Part shown: one piece after another, positions 1-6,562 of the stretch | How the letters are laid out: each line of letters opens with the position of its first letter | Numbering within the stretch: position 1 is the stretch's first letter | Assembly: GCA_023420245.1 (NCBI GenBank) | Contig: JAEZWL010000107.1 | Coordinates: 1 to 7,221 of the forward strand | Source: Bacillota bacterium | GTDB lineage: Bacteria; Bacillota; Clostridia; Oscillospirales; Acutalibacteraceae | Direction of reading: 5' to 3' | DNA: 7,221 nucleotides | Position numbers and translations under genes: made by a program | The notes under the pieces: model-generated | Databases searched by the model: none | What the model was told of the DNA's origin: nothing | The model's input: the letters and a program-made list of their open reading frames with translations, nothing else

Positions 1-920
1 ACTTCTATGATATGTGCGGCATTTAATCCGAATTCATCCAGAAGGTCAGCAGCAGGGCCGGAGTGTCCGAAAACATCGTTCACGCCGATTTTATAAACGG
101 GAGTCGGCAATTCCTCGCAGAGAACTCCGCAAACCGCGTCACCGAGACCGCCGATGATGTTATGCTCTTCCACCGTAATAATTCTACCTGTCTCTTTTGC
201 GGCCTTCAGGATAATCTCACGGTCAATCGGTTTAATGGTATGTATATTAATCAGCCTTGCGTCGATTCCCTGATCAGCTAATGCTTTTACCGCTTCCAAT
301 GCGCGGGAAACCATCAGCCCGGTTGCGACAATGGTAATATCCCTGCCGTCCTTTAGGGTGACTCCCTTACCAAGCTCGAAATGATAATCGTCGGAATTGT
401 TAAAGCTTTCTACGGCAAGTCTGCCCAAACGGATGTAGACCGGACCGTGGTGCTCAATCGCAGCCTTCACGGCGGCGACCATCTCGTAGTGATCGGAGGG
501 GTTCAGTACCACCATGCCCGGAATGGTTCTCATCAGCGCAATATCTTCATTGCACTGGTGCGTCGCGCCGTCTTCACCCACGGAGATGCCGGCGTGGGAG
601 CCGACAATTTTTACGTTCAGCTTCGGGTATCCTACCGAATTACGTACCTGCTCGTATGCGCGTCCGGTCGAGAACATGGCGAACGAAGTCGCGAACGGAA
701 TTTTACCGCAGGAAGCAAGACCCGCGGCCACGCCTACCATGTTGCATTCCGCAATGCCGCAGTCAATAAAGCGACCCGGATAAGCTTTTTTGAAAATACT
801 GGTTTTTGTTGCTTCCGCAAGGTCTGCGTCCAGTACCACAACCTGCGGATACTGATCGGCAAGCTCCGCGAGCGCCGTTCCATAGCTTTCTCTGGTTGCT
901 TTTTTTATCATTTCAGCCAT
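1..920 (-). CDS. tkt: Transketolase, C-terminal subunit (3' end cut by window edge)
   Basis: This is the pyrimidine-binding plus C-terminal half of a split transketolase. It pairs with the upstream subunit to move two-carbon ketol units between sugar phosphates in the cytoplasm. I translated 306 residues from the ATG at 918-920, which begins MAEMIKKATRESYG; no stop is reached, and such subunits are usually about 310 residues, so only a few are missing. Visible landmarks are the catalytic glutamate in GIAECNMVG (E58), the aromatic segment FATSFAMFSTGRAYEQVR (76-93), SHAGISVGEDGATHQ (108-122) and, near the end, the C-terminal domain stretch ITVEEHNIIGGLGDAV. The start codon lies one base after the stop of the upstream gene (TAA G ATG). 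Its ribosome site GGAGG (930-934, 9-base spacer) sits inside the last codons of that gene, which implies translational coupling and 1:1 production. It could also be read as a DXS-like C-terminal half, but the tandem N-terminal subunit makes transketolase secure. Confidence 0.95.
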   Translation of the reverse strand, partial: MAEMIKKATRESYGTALAELADQYPQVVVLDADLAEATKTSIFKKAYPGRFIDCGIAECNMVGVAAGLASCGKIPFATSFAMFSTGRAYEQVRNSVGYPKLNVKIVGSHAGISVGEDGATHQCNEDIALMRTIPGMVVLNPSDHYEMVAAVKAAIEHHGPVYIRLGRLAVESFNNSDDYHFELGKGVTLKDGRDITIVATGLMVSRALEAVKALADQGIDARLINIHTIKPIDREIILKAAKETGRIITVEEHNIIGGLGDAVCGVLCEELPTPVYKIGVNDVFGHSGPAADLLDEFGLNAAHIIE

Positions 921-921
921 C

Positions 922-1767
922 TTATTCCGCCTCCAATCCGGACAGCACCCTGTTCAAGTCCTGCATCGCTACCTCGTATTGCTCTGCGTTTGGTGCGGAG
1001 CCATGCCAGTTCACTTTGTTTTCCATAAAGGATACATCCTTGCCCTTCACGGTTTTTGCAATAATTACACTTGGTTTGCCCTTTACCGCTTTGGCGTGGT
1101 TAAAAGCCGGTTCGATTTCATCGAAGTCATTTCCGTTGACAATTGAAACATCAAACCCAAAGGAACGGAATTTTTCATCAATCGGTTCCGGTCCTCCAAC
1201 CTCCGCGACCGGACCGTCGATTTGAAGTCCGTTGTTATCCACAATGAGGCAAAGGTTATCAAGCTTATGGTGTGCGGCAAACATTGCGGCTTCCCATACC
1301 TCGCCTTCTTCAATTTCACCATCGCCCAGCATGCAGTACACGCGGTAATCCTTCTGATCCATCTTTGCCGCGATTGCCATGCCGCAGGCTGCGGAAATTC
1401 CCTGCCCGAGCGAGCCGGTGCTCATATCAACGCCGGGTGTGCCTTTCATATCCGGATGTCCCTGAAGCATTGCGCCGATATGACGCAGTCTTTTCAGTTC
1501 GTCCATTGAAAAGTAGCCCTTCAGCGCCAGTGTCGCGTAAAGACCGGGAGCGCAGTGACCTTTTGAGAGAACAAAGCGGTCTCTGTCCGCGTCCTTCGGA
1601 TTATTTGGGTCTACGTTCATCTCTTTAAAATACAGGTAGGTAAACAAATCCGCCGCGGACAATGATCCGCCCGGATGACCGGATTTTGCGTTGAAGATTC
1701 CTTCAATAGCTCCCATTCTGACCTTACACGCCAGAACCTGTAAGGTTTTCTTTTGTAATGTTTCCAT
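922..1767 (-). CDS. tkt: Transketolase, N-terminal subunit
   Basis: This 281-residue protein is the thiamine-diphosphate (PP-domain) half of a split transketolase, acting in the non-oxidative pentose phosphate pathway. Family hallmarks are all present: SGHPGGSLSAADL (29-41) with the conserved His31, LSKGHCAPGLYA (67-78) with His71, and GSLGQGISAACGMA (118-131). The ThDP/metal motif runs from GDG (148-150) through EIEEGEVWEAA to the closing NN (178-179). KGKDVSFMENKVNWHG (241-256) closes the domain. The length is normal for the separate subunit. The ATG at 1765-1767 is chosen because AGGAGG (1773-1778) sits 5 bases upstream. Together with the C-terminal subunit one base downstream it forms a two-gene operon. 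A promoter with a 17-base spacer lies immediately upstream (1798-1826), so the pair can be transcribed independently of the ABC genes. Confidence 0.97.
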   Translation of the reverse strand: METLQKKTLQVLACKVRMGAIEGIFNAKSGHPGGSLSAADLFTYLYFKEMNVDPNNPKDADRDRFVLSKGHCAPGLYATLALKGYFSMDELKRLRHIGAMLQGHPDMKGTPGVDMSTGSLGQGISAACGMAIAAKMDQKDYRVYCMLGDGEIEEGEVWEAAMFAAHHKLDNLCLIVDNNGLQIDGPVAEVGGPEPIDEKFRSFGFDVSIVNGNDFDEIEPAFNHAKAVKGKPSVIIAKTVKGKDVSFMENKVNWHGSAPNAEQYEVAMQDLNRVLSGLEAE

Positions 1768-1884
1768 TCCAGCCTCCTAAAATTAACATTATATCCCATT
1801 ATACATCTAACAAAATAGTTATACAATATTTAGAAGAAAGTCGAAAAAGATTCTTAGGGTACAAACAGGAATCAATAGGCGCTG
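1768..1884. other. Intergenic gap between ABC exporter and transketolase genes
   Basis: This gap of 117 bases is AT-rich. Its left half holds the ribosome site and promoter of the transketolase pair. In the right half, just past the stop of the ABC gene (1885-1887), I find no convincing GC-rich hairpin followed by a T-run; only short T-rich stretches around 1835-1850 are visible. Read-through from the ABC genes into the transketolase genes is therefore possible. Confidence 0.6.
1788..1826 (-). promoter_or_regulatory. Sigma-A-type promoter for the transketolase pair, with two -10 boxes
   Basis: On the minus strand a -35-like TTGTAT (1821-1826) is followed, after exactly 17 bases, by a perfect -10 TATAAT (1798-1803). 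A second perfect TATAAT (1788-1793) lies 10 bases further downstream but has no good -35 at the right distance. Transcripts from the first box would start near 1791 and carry a leader of about 25 bases containing AGGAGG. The assignment rests on sequence match only. Confidence 0.65.
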
Positions 1885-3633
1885 CTAATCGGTTACAGCA
1901 AATTGACTGTTATAAAGATCGGCGTAAAATCCGTTTTTCTCAAGAAGCTGCCTGTGGGTTCCCTGTTCAATGATGCTGCCGTGGTTCATGACCAGAATCA
2001 GGTCGGCTTCCTTGATCGTGGAAAGGCGATGGGCGACGATAAAGGAGGTGCGACCCTCCATCATTTTTGTAAAAGCCTTTTGAATTCGAATTTCCGTGCG
2101 GGTATCGATAGAGCTGGTAGCCTCGTCCAGAATTAGAATCGGAGGATCTACCAGCATGACGCGCGCGATGCACAGCAGCTGGCGCTGTCCTAAAGAAATG
2201 TTGCCGCCGTCTTCGGAAATCAGCGTGTCATAGCCGTTCGGAAGACGCATGATGAACGAATGGGCATGCGCGGACTTTGCCGCTTGTATGATGTCTTCCT
2301 CGGATACGTTTGCCCTGCCGTAGGCGATGTTATCGCGCACAGTACCGGTAAAGAGCCAGGTATCCTGTAAAACCATTCCGAACATGGCTCGCAGACTGCT
2401 TCGGGTCACGTTCATGATATCGGTTCCGTCAATCCGAATGGCTCCGGCGTCTATGTCATAGAAGCGCATCAGCAGATTGATGATTGTCGTTTTTCCGCTC
2501 CCGGTAGGTCCTACAATAGCAATTCGCTCGCCTTTGCGCGCGGAGAGGTTCATATCCTGAATCAGCTTTGTTTCCGGGCGGTAAGAGAAATATACATGCT
2601 CCGCCACGATGTTTCCTTCACTGTTTTTCATTACCAGAGCATCCGGCTCATCCTGCTTTTCTTCGGTTTCATCCAAAAAGTGAAACAGGCGCTGCGCGGA
2701 GGCAAATGCGGTCTGAATCTGCGTGATGACTCCGGTTACTTCGTTGAAGGGCTTGGTATATTGGTTTGCGTAGGCCAAAAAAGATGAGATCTGACCGATC
2801 GTCAAAGGGCCGGGTCGCCCGGTAACCGCGCAGATGGAACCAATCACCGCTACGGAGGTGTACACAATTCCGTTCACGAAACGGGTGCTTGGGTTTGACA
2901 GTGCGGAATAAAACTGAGCCTTCACGCCGCAATGATAAAGACGCCGGTTGATTTCGCCGAACTGCTTTTCCGACCGTTCTTCGTAATGAAAGGTTTTTAC
3001 GATTTTTTGACCGCTGATCATTTCCTCCACAAAGCCGCTAAGCTCTCCCTGTGTTGCCTGCTGCTCCGTAAATTGCTTATGAGAAAGCTTTGCGATAAAT
3101 CCGGCAACAAACAAAGAAAGCGGTGTGACCAGAACAACGACGGCAGTGATTACCGGACTGATTGTCAGCATAAAAATCAGCGTTCCCGCAATTGTTACAA
3201 TCCCGGTGAATAATTGGGTCAGTCCCTGTAAAAGTCCGTCTGAAACCTGATCGACATCATTTACGATTCTGCTGATGATATCACCGTGGGCGTGCCCGTC
3301 GATGTATTTCAGCGGAAGCTTGCTGATTTTTTGGTAAGTCTGCTTGCGAAGGTCGCGAACGGTTTGGTAAGCAACCCGATTGGTACAGTACGCCATGACC
3401 CACTGAAAAGCGGCGCTTACCGCAATGGTTAAGGCAAGCAGAACAAGGATGGGAACCATACCGGCAAAATCTATTTTTCCGGGTCCAAAGATTTTATCAA
3501 TTGCTTTACCGATTAAAATCGGACCGTAAAGGGTAAGAGAAATATGGATAATCGCGCTGACGAGGGCGCCCACAAGAAAAATCCAGTATGGCTTTGCATA
3601 ACGCATCAAACGATTTAAAACGGATTTTTTCAT
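1885..3633 (-). CDS. ABC exporter half-transporter, subunit with the intact catalytic glutamate
   Basis: This 582-residue protein is a membrane domain fused to an ATPase domain (ABCB/MsbA-like, type IV exporter fold). Six hydrophobic segments are predicted at about 15-38, 60-82, 138-158, 160-180, 250-270 and 275-300. The ATPase domain has Walker A GPTGSGKT (375-382), Q-loop Gln423, Walker B ILILDE with catalytic Glu504, and the switch His535 in VAHRLSTI. Its ABC signature is ISLGQ (479-483) rather than LSGGQ. Intact Glu and His with a changed signature is the pattern of the catalytic partner in heterodimeric exporters such as TM288, BmrD and LmrD. Its ATG (3631-3633) overlaps the stop of the upstream ABC gene by one base (TAATG), with GAGGTGA (3641-3647) 7 bases before it, so the two are surely co-translated partners. 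The substrate (drug, lipid or peptide) cannot be told from the sequence, and no dedicated regulator lies beside the pair. Confidence 0.95.
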   Translation of the reverse strand: MKKSVLNRLMRYAKPYWIFLVGALVSAIIHISLTLYGPILIGKAIDKIFGPGKIDFAGMVPILVLLALTIAVSAAFQWVMAYCTNRVAYQTVRDLRKQTYQKISKLPLKYIDGHAHGDIISRIVNDVDQVSDGLLQGLTQLFTGIVTIAGTLIFMLTISPVITAVVVLVTPLSLFVAGFIAKLSHKQFTEQQATQGELSGFVEEMISGQKIVKTFHYEERSEKQFGEINRRLYHCGVKAQFYSALSNPSTRFVNGIVYTSVAVIGSICAVTGRPGPLTIGQISSFLAYANQYTKPFNEVTGVITQIQTAFASAQRLFHFLDETEEKQDEPDALVMKNSEGNIVAEHVYFSYRPETKLIQDMNLSARKGERIAIVGPTGSGKTTIINLLMRFYDIDAGAIRIDGTDIMNVTRSSLRAMFGMVLQDTWLFTGTVRDNIAYGRANVSEEDIIQAAKSAHAHSFIMRLPNGYDTLISEDGGNISLGQRQLLCIARVMLVDPPILILDEATSSIDTRTEIRIQKAFTKMMEGRTSFIVAHRLSTIKEADLILVMNHGSIIEQGTHRQLLEKNGFYADLYNSQFAVTD

Positions 3634-5366
3634 TATCTGTTCACCTCATCTTTGCTGAGCTGTGATAAGCAAATTTCCTGATAAACCTCGCAGCGTTCCA
3701 GTAATTCCTCATGGGTGCCGATTCCGGCGATTGCTCCGTCGTCCAAAACGATAATTTTATCCGCATGCTTAATCGTACTCGCGCGCTGCGAAACCATCAG
3801 CACGGTCATACCTGCTGTTTCGTTTTTAATTGCTTTGCGAAGGGCAGCGTCGGTTGCGTAATCCAGCGCGCTGGAGCTGTCGTCCAGAATCAGGATATCA
3901 GGGTCGGCTACCAACGCTCTGGCGATTGTCAGCCGCTGCTTTTGCCCGCCGGAAAAATTTTTTCCGCCCTGGTTGACCGGACTTTCCATCCCCTTTGGCA
4001 GAGCGGAAACAAAATCAGCCGCCTGAGCGATTCGCAGGGCTTTTTCCATTTGCTCTGGCGCGGCACTTTCCTTGCCCCAGCGCAGGTTGCTTTCAATTGT
4101 GCCCGAAAAAAGAACGGATTCCTGCGGTACCATCCCGATTTTTTCGCGCAGCTCGGGAAAGGAATACGCGCGTATGTCTGTGCCGTCAACCAGAATACTG
4201 CCCTTTGTTACGTCGTAAAAGCGGGGAATCAGATTGACCAGCGTGGATTTACCCGAGCCGGTTCCGCCGATGATTCCAACGATTTCACCGGGCAGGATAC
4301 CAAAGCTTAAGCCGGTTACCGCGTATTTGTCGGAACCGTCATAAGAGAAGCTTACATTTTGAAACGCGATCTTTGGCGCTGCGCTGTCTTTTGTTATGAA
4401 ATTCCGGCTTGCTTCCGGAACGGAGGTAACGGTCTCCAGTATCTCGTTTACCCGTGCGGCGGATGCTGAGGCTTTTGTAAAGGTAACCACCAGGTTGGCA
4501 ACAACGATTAGGGCGAGCAGCGTTTGCGTCATATAGTTTACGAACGCGATGACCTCTCCCTGTGTCATATTGCCGGAGTTAACGCGCCAGCCGCCGAACC
4601 ATATGATTCCAATCACAGCAAAATTCATGATCATATAAGTCAGCGGATTCAAAAGCGCGGAAAGCTTTCCTACCTGAATTGCGGTATTTGTTTGATCCTC
4701 CGCAGCGGCGTTAAACCGGTGCTGTTCGTTTTTCTGTTTGGAAAAAGCGCGGATAACACGCGCGCCGCTTAAGCCTTCCCGCGATACCAGGGAGATTTGA
4801 TCCAACTTTTTCTGCATAACGCGAAAAAAAGGAACGGAACGGCTCATGATGAGATAGAGTACAAAAGCGATTAGCGGGGTTGCTATCAAAAAGACAAGCG
4901 ACAGCGGCAGGTCAATCAGCATTGCCATTATAATTGCGCCGACGGCAAGAAAAGGGGCGCGGATTACAAGGCGAATCAGCATCGCAACCGCGTATTGAAG
5001 CTGGTTCACGTCATTTGTGATTCTGGTAATGAGGGAAGGTGTGCCGAATTTGTCAATTTCCGCGTGGGAAAAGGTGTTGATATGGTGGTACAGCTCGTCC
5101 CGTATCACCGTCCCGAAGCCCTGTGACGCAATAGAAGCAAGCTTTTGGCAGATCAAGGCGCTGCATAGCCCGGTGACGCCAAGCAGCAGCAGAATTCCTC
5201 CCATATGCCATATATAATTGATATTTCCGGTTTTCACGCCGTTATCAATCATTTTTGCGGTAATGACCGGTACGATCAGTTCAAAAATTGCTTCGATCAA
5301 TTTAAACACCGGACCGATAATGACTTCTTTCCGATAGGCTTTTAAGTAGCGTGCCAATTTTAGCAT
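3633..5366 (-). CDS. ABC exporter half-transporter, subunit with the degenerate ATP site
   Basis: This 577-residue protein is the first gene of the ABC pair, with an N-terminal six-helix membrane domain (roughly residues 14-300) and a C-terminal ATPase domain. Walker A is GGTGSGKST (367-375), the Q-loop is Gln415, and the signature is a canonical FSGGQ (471-475). Walker B reads ILILDD, so residue 496 is Asp where the catalytic Glu is expected, and the switch position is Gln527 (VSQRASTI) instead of His. These losses match TM287, BmrC and LmrC, the non-catalytic partners of heterodimeric exporters. In the dimer its Walker motifs face the changed ISLGQ signature of the neighbour, giving one degenerate and one working site. 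The ATG (5364-5366) is preceded by AAGGGA (5378-5383) with an 11-base spacer, which is rather long; no in-frame ATG, GTG or TTG is better placed. It is probably transcribed from the extended -10 at 5409-5417. Confidence 0.95.
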   Translation of the reverse strand: MLKLARYLKAYRKEVIIGPVFKLIEAIFELIVPVITAKMIDNGVKTGNINYIWHMGGILLLLGVTGLCSALICQKLASIASQGFGTVIRDELYHHINTFSHAEIDKFGTPSLITRITNDVNQLQYAVAMLIRLVIRAPFLAVGAIIMAMLIDLPLSLVFLIATPLIAFVLYLIMSRSVPFFRVMQKKLDQISLVSREGLSGARVIRAFSKQKNEQHRFNAAAEDQTNTAIQVGKLSALLNPLTYMIMNFAVIGIIWFGGWRVNSGNMTQGEVIAFVNYMTQTLLALIVVANLVVTFTKASASAARVNEILETVTSVPEASRNFITKDSAAPKIAFQNVSFSYDGSDKYAVTGLSFGILPGEIVGIIGGTGSGKSTLVNLIPRFYDVTKGSILVDGTDIRAYSFPELREKIGMVPQESVLFSGTIESNLRWGKESAAPEQMEKALRIAQAADFVSALPKGMESPVNQGGKNFSGGQKQRLTIARALVADPDILILDDSSSALDYATDAALRKAIKNETAGMTVLMVSQRASTIKHADKIIVLDDGAIAGIGTHEELLERCEVYQEICLSQLSKDEVNR

Positions 5367-5408
5367 GAATGAATCATTCCCTTGTAATATTTAGACGTAA
5401 TTGTATTT

Positions 5409-5417
5409 ATTATATCA
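5409..5417 (-). promoter_or_regulatory. Extended -10 promoter for the ABC exporter operon
   Basis: The minus strand reads TGATATAAT, a perfect TATAAT (5409-5414) with the TGn extension (5415-5417). At the -35 distance there is only A/T-rich sequence (AATTTT at 5432-5437), which an extended -10 can tolerate. Transcription would start near 5402, giving a leader of about 36 bases before the ABC start codon. The 6-base arms AATTGT (5399-5404) and ACAATT (5423-5428) flank the box symmetrically and could form an operator. Confidence 0.6.
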
Positions 5418-5465
5418 TAGTAACAATTTAAAAAATTATTTTATCACAAAAAAAATTACACCAAG

Positions 5466-5505
5466 TACTCTGTAACATCCTATCATTTTTAGATGTCACA
5501 GAGTA
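5466..5505 (-). terminator. 14-bp stem-loop, probable terminator of the holin-like gene
   Basis: The arms TACTCTGTAACATC (5466-5479) and GATGTCACAGAGTA (5492-5505) are inverted copies with one difference and a 12-base loop. In a minus-strand RNA that position becomes a G-U pair, so all 14 pairs form; in a plus-strand RNA it is an A-C mismatch. Eight T residues (minus strand, 5448-5455) follow 10 bases after the stem. The distance to the T-run is longer than in a textbook rho-independent terminator and the stem is only moderately GC-rich, so a protein-binding site is an alternative. Confidence 0.5.
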
Positions 5506-5567
5506 TTTGACTTTGGCCTTTTCGAAACGCATAACTGATTATCGCTATGAAAAGCCTCTTTTAAAAG

Positions 5568-5858
5568 CTATTCTTCATTTTTCTTAGTTGTCGCACGCAC
5601 AATTGCCGAATAGGTTCCGTTGGCGCTTAGCGCGATCAAAATCGCATTGAAGGGGATTAATGCGCCGCTGGCCCAGGTGAGGGCTCCTGTAAAATAAGTC
5701 GCTCCTAATAATAGGATGAATGCTACAAAATAGGATACCCATTGGGTTGCAATGTTTTTCAAAAACGAAAGATTTTTAAGAAATTGTGTAATAACGGAAG
5801 TAGCCGCAACGCACCCCGCAAAGCTCGCTAGAAATTCCCATGTAAGAAAATTTTCCAT
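5568..5858 (-). CDS. Small holin-like membrane protein (phage type), solitary
   Basis: This 96-residue, very hydrophobic protein has three likely membrane segments at about residues 8-26, 40-60 and 62-84, separated by short loops, and a charged tail ending TTKKNEE. The layout (short N-terminus, a first helix ending ITQFLKN, then a pair of helices containing ATYFTGAL and LIPFNAILIALSANG) resembles small holin-like membrane proteins that sit next to endolysins in Firmicutes phages. That is recognition by pattern, not a confirmed family match. The ATG at 5856-5858 is supported by GGGAGGA (5863-5869) 4 bases upstream. No amidase, tail or other phage gene is visible nearby; the gene stands alone between the NifU terminator and a stem-loop. 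It may be a prophage remnant, a domesticated holin, or an unrelated small membrane protein. The reading frame is well supported, the function is not. Confidence 0.7.
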   Translation of the reverse strand: MENFLTWEFLASFAGCVAATSVITQFLKNLSFLKNIATQWVSYFVAFILLLGATYFTGALTWASGALIPFNAILIALSANGTYSAIVRATTKKNEE

Positions 5859-6072
5859 ATGATCCTCCCATAATATAAATTACATAAGGGTCTCCAGTCC
5901 ATACATTATGTGGGAAGGATCAGGCTTGTTACTGATACGAGCAGATTTGACCCGGCATCATAGTATTACGGGCAGTAGAGGGAGGTGGCGATGAAACGCG
6001 GTAAGGCGACAAAAAAGCTCCCGGACAGATAGATCATCCGTCCGGGAGCTGTATGCTTCAACACGTATTGCG
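5859..6072. other. Intergenic gap between nifU and the holin-like gene
   Basis: This gap of 214 bases holds the nifU terminator at its right end and the ribosome site of the holin-like gene at its left end. The middle (about 5880-5990) is more GC-balanced than the other gaps and has no long reading frame. On the plus strand there is a strong ribosome-site-like GGGAGG (5980-5985) before a 13-codon ORF (5991-6032). No confident promoter for the holin-like gene was found; the best minus-strand candidate (TGGACT at 5896-5901, TATATT at 5872-5877, 18-base spacer) would start transcription almost on top of the ribosome site. Confidence 0.5.
6011..6050 (-). terminator. Rho-independent terminator after nifU
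   Basis: Read on the minus strand, the arms AGCTCCCGGAC (6040-6050) and GTCCGGGAGCT (6016-6026) are perfect 11-base complements. They can extend by four inner pairs (one G-U) to leave a 5-base loop. A run of six T residues (6011-6016) follows, its first base overlapping the end of the stem. It starts 22 bases after the nifU stop codon. The plus-strand reading lacks a T-run, so it works in the minus direction only and ends the nifS-nifU transcript. Confidence 0.93.
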
Positions 6073-6504
6073 TCAAATATCGCAGGCGCAGGATTCACAT
6101 TCCGGAATTTCGCCGACCAATGGAATCGGGTCGATGCCCTGCTTTTTATAGTAATCGGAAACCGCGGCTTTGATTGCCTGCTCCGCTAAAACGGAACAGT
6201 GAACCTTGACCGGCGGCAGACCGTCCAAAGCTTCCATAACCGCCTTGTTGGTCAGCTTTAAAGCGTCTTCGATTTTCTTTCCCTTAATCAGCTCGGTTGC
6301 CATTGAGCTGGTAGCGATTGCGGCGCCGCAGCCGAAGGTTTTGAATTTCACATCGGTAATGGTATCGCCGTCAACCTTTATATACATTCTCATAATATCG
6401 CCGCATTTCGGGTTTCCGACTTCACCGACGCCGCTTGCGTCCGGAATTTCACCGCCATTGCGCGGATTTGCAAAATGGTCCATCACTTTTTCGCTGTATG
6501 CCAT
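6073..6504 (-). CDS. nifU: Fe-S cluster assembly scaffold NifU/IscU (clostridial type)
   Basis: This 143-residue protein is the scaffold on which Fe-S clusters are built from sulfur delivered by the cysteine desulfurase encoded just upstream. It has the three ligand cysteines in NPKCGD (C34), GCGAAIATSS (C59) and VHCSVLAEQAI (C103), plus the conserved Asp36. LPPVK (96-100), the motif that the chaperone HscA recognises in E. coli IscU, is also present. It is somewhat longer than the 128-residue E. coli IscU because of a C-terminal tail ending ECESCACDI, with three more cysteines (136, 139, 141). The ATG at 6502-6504 is chosen because the conserved family N-terminus MAYSEKVMDHFANPRNGG starts there and AAAGGA (6514-6519) lies 9 bases before it. 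The same frame is open further upstream to 6816, but that extension overlaps nifS and resembles nothing. The gap to nifS is 58 bases with no terminator, so the two form one operon ending at 6011-6050. Confidence 0.95.
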   Translation of the reverse strand: MAYSEKVMDHFANPRNGGEIPDASGVGEVGNPKCGDIMRMYIKVDGDTITDVKFKTFGCGAAIATSSMATELIKGKKIEDALKLTNKAVMEALDGLPPVKVHCSVLAEQAIKAAVSDYYKKQGIDPIPLVGEIPECESCACDI

Positions 6505-6562
6505 AAAATCTGTTCCTTTCTTTCTTTGGGCTAAAACAAGCCTGTATGATCTAAAATAATGG

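Larger units (their letters stand above)
5367..5567. other. Intergenic gap between holin-like gene and ABC exporter
   Basis: This gap of 201 bases is strongly AT-rich. From the right it holds a weak imperfect hairpin (arms about 5515-5523 and 5549-5556, with a bulge and a large interior), then the 14-bp stem-loop (5466-5505), a T-run, the extended -10 promoter (5409-5417) and the ABC leader. No plausible gene is seen on either strand. Confidence 0.6.

Noticed and set aside
381..1028. Long plus-strand open frames opposite the transketolase genes (also 806-1225 and 1272-1628)
   Set aside because: They lie antisense to clearly conserved coding sequence, lack ribosome sites and have compositions typical of shadow frames.
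3711..4310. Plus-strand open frame of 199 residues opposite the first ABC gene
   Set aside because: It is antisense to the conserved ATPase domain, and the translation shows no domain or plausible initiation signal.
5515..5556. Imperfect hairpin just after the holin-like gene stop
   Set aside because: Arms of 8-9 bases with a bulge, a large poorly paired interior and no following T-run; the 14-bp stem further on is the better terminator candidate.
5872..5901. Possible promoter for the holin-like gene (TGGACT, 18 bases, TATATT on the minus strand)
   Set aside because: The -35 is poor and transcription would begin at the ribosome site, leaving almost no leader; too weak to annotate.
5950..5973. 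Short inverted repeat CCCG...CGGG in the gap upstream of the holin-like gene
   Set aside because: Only four base pairs with a 14-base loop; likely chance.
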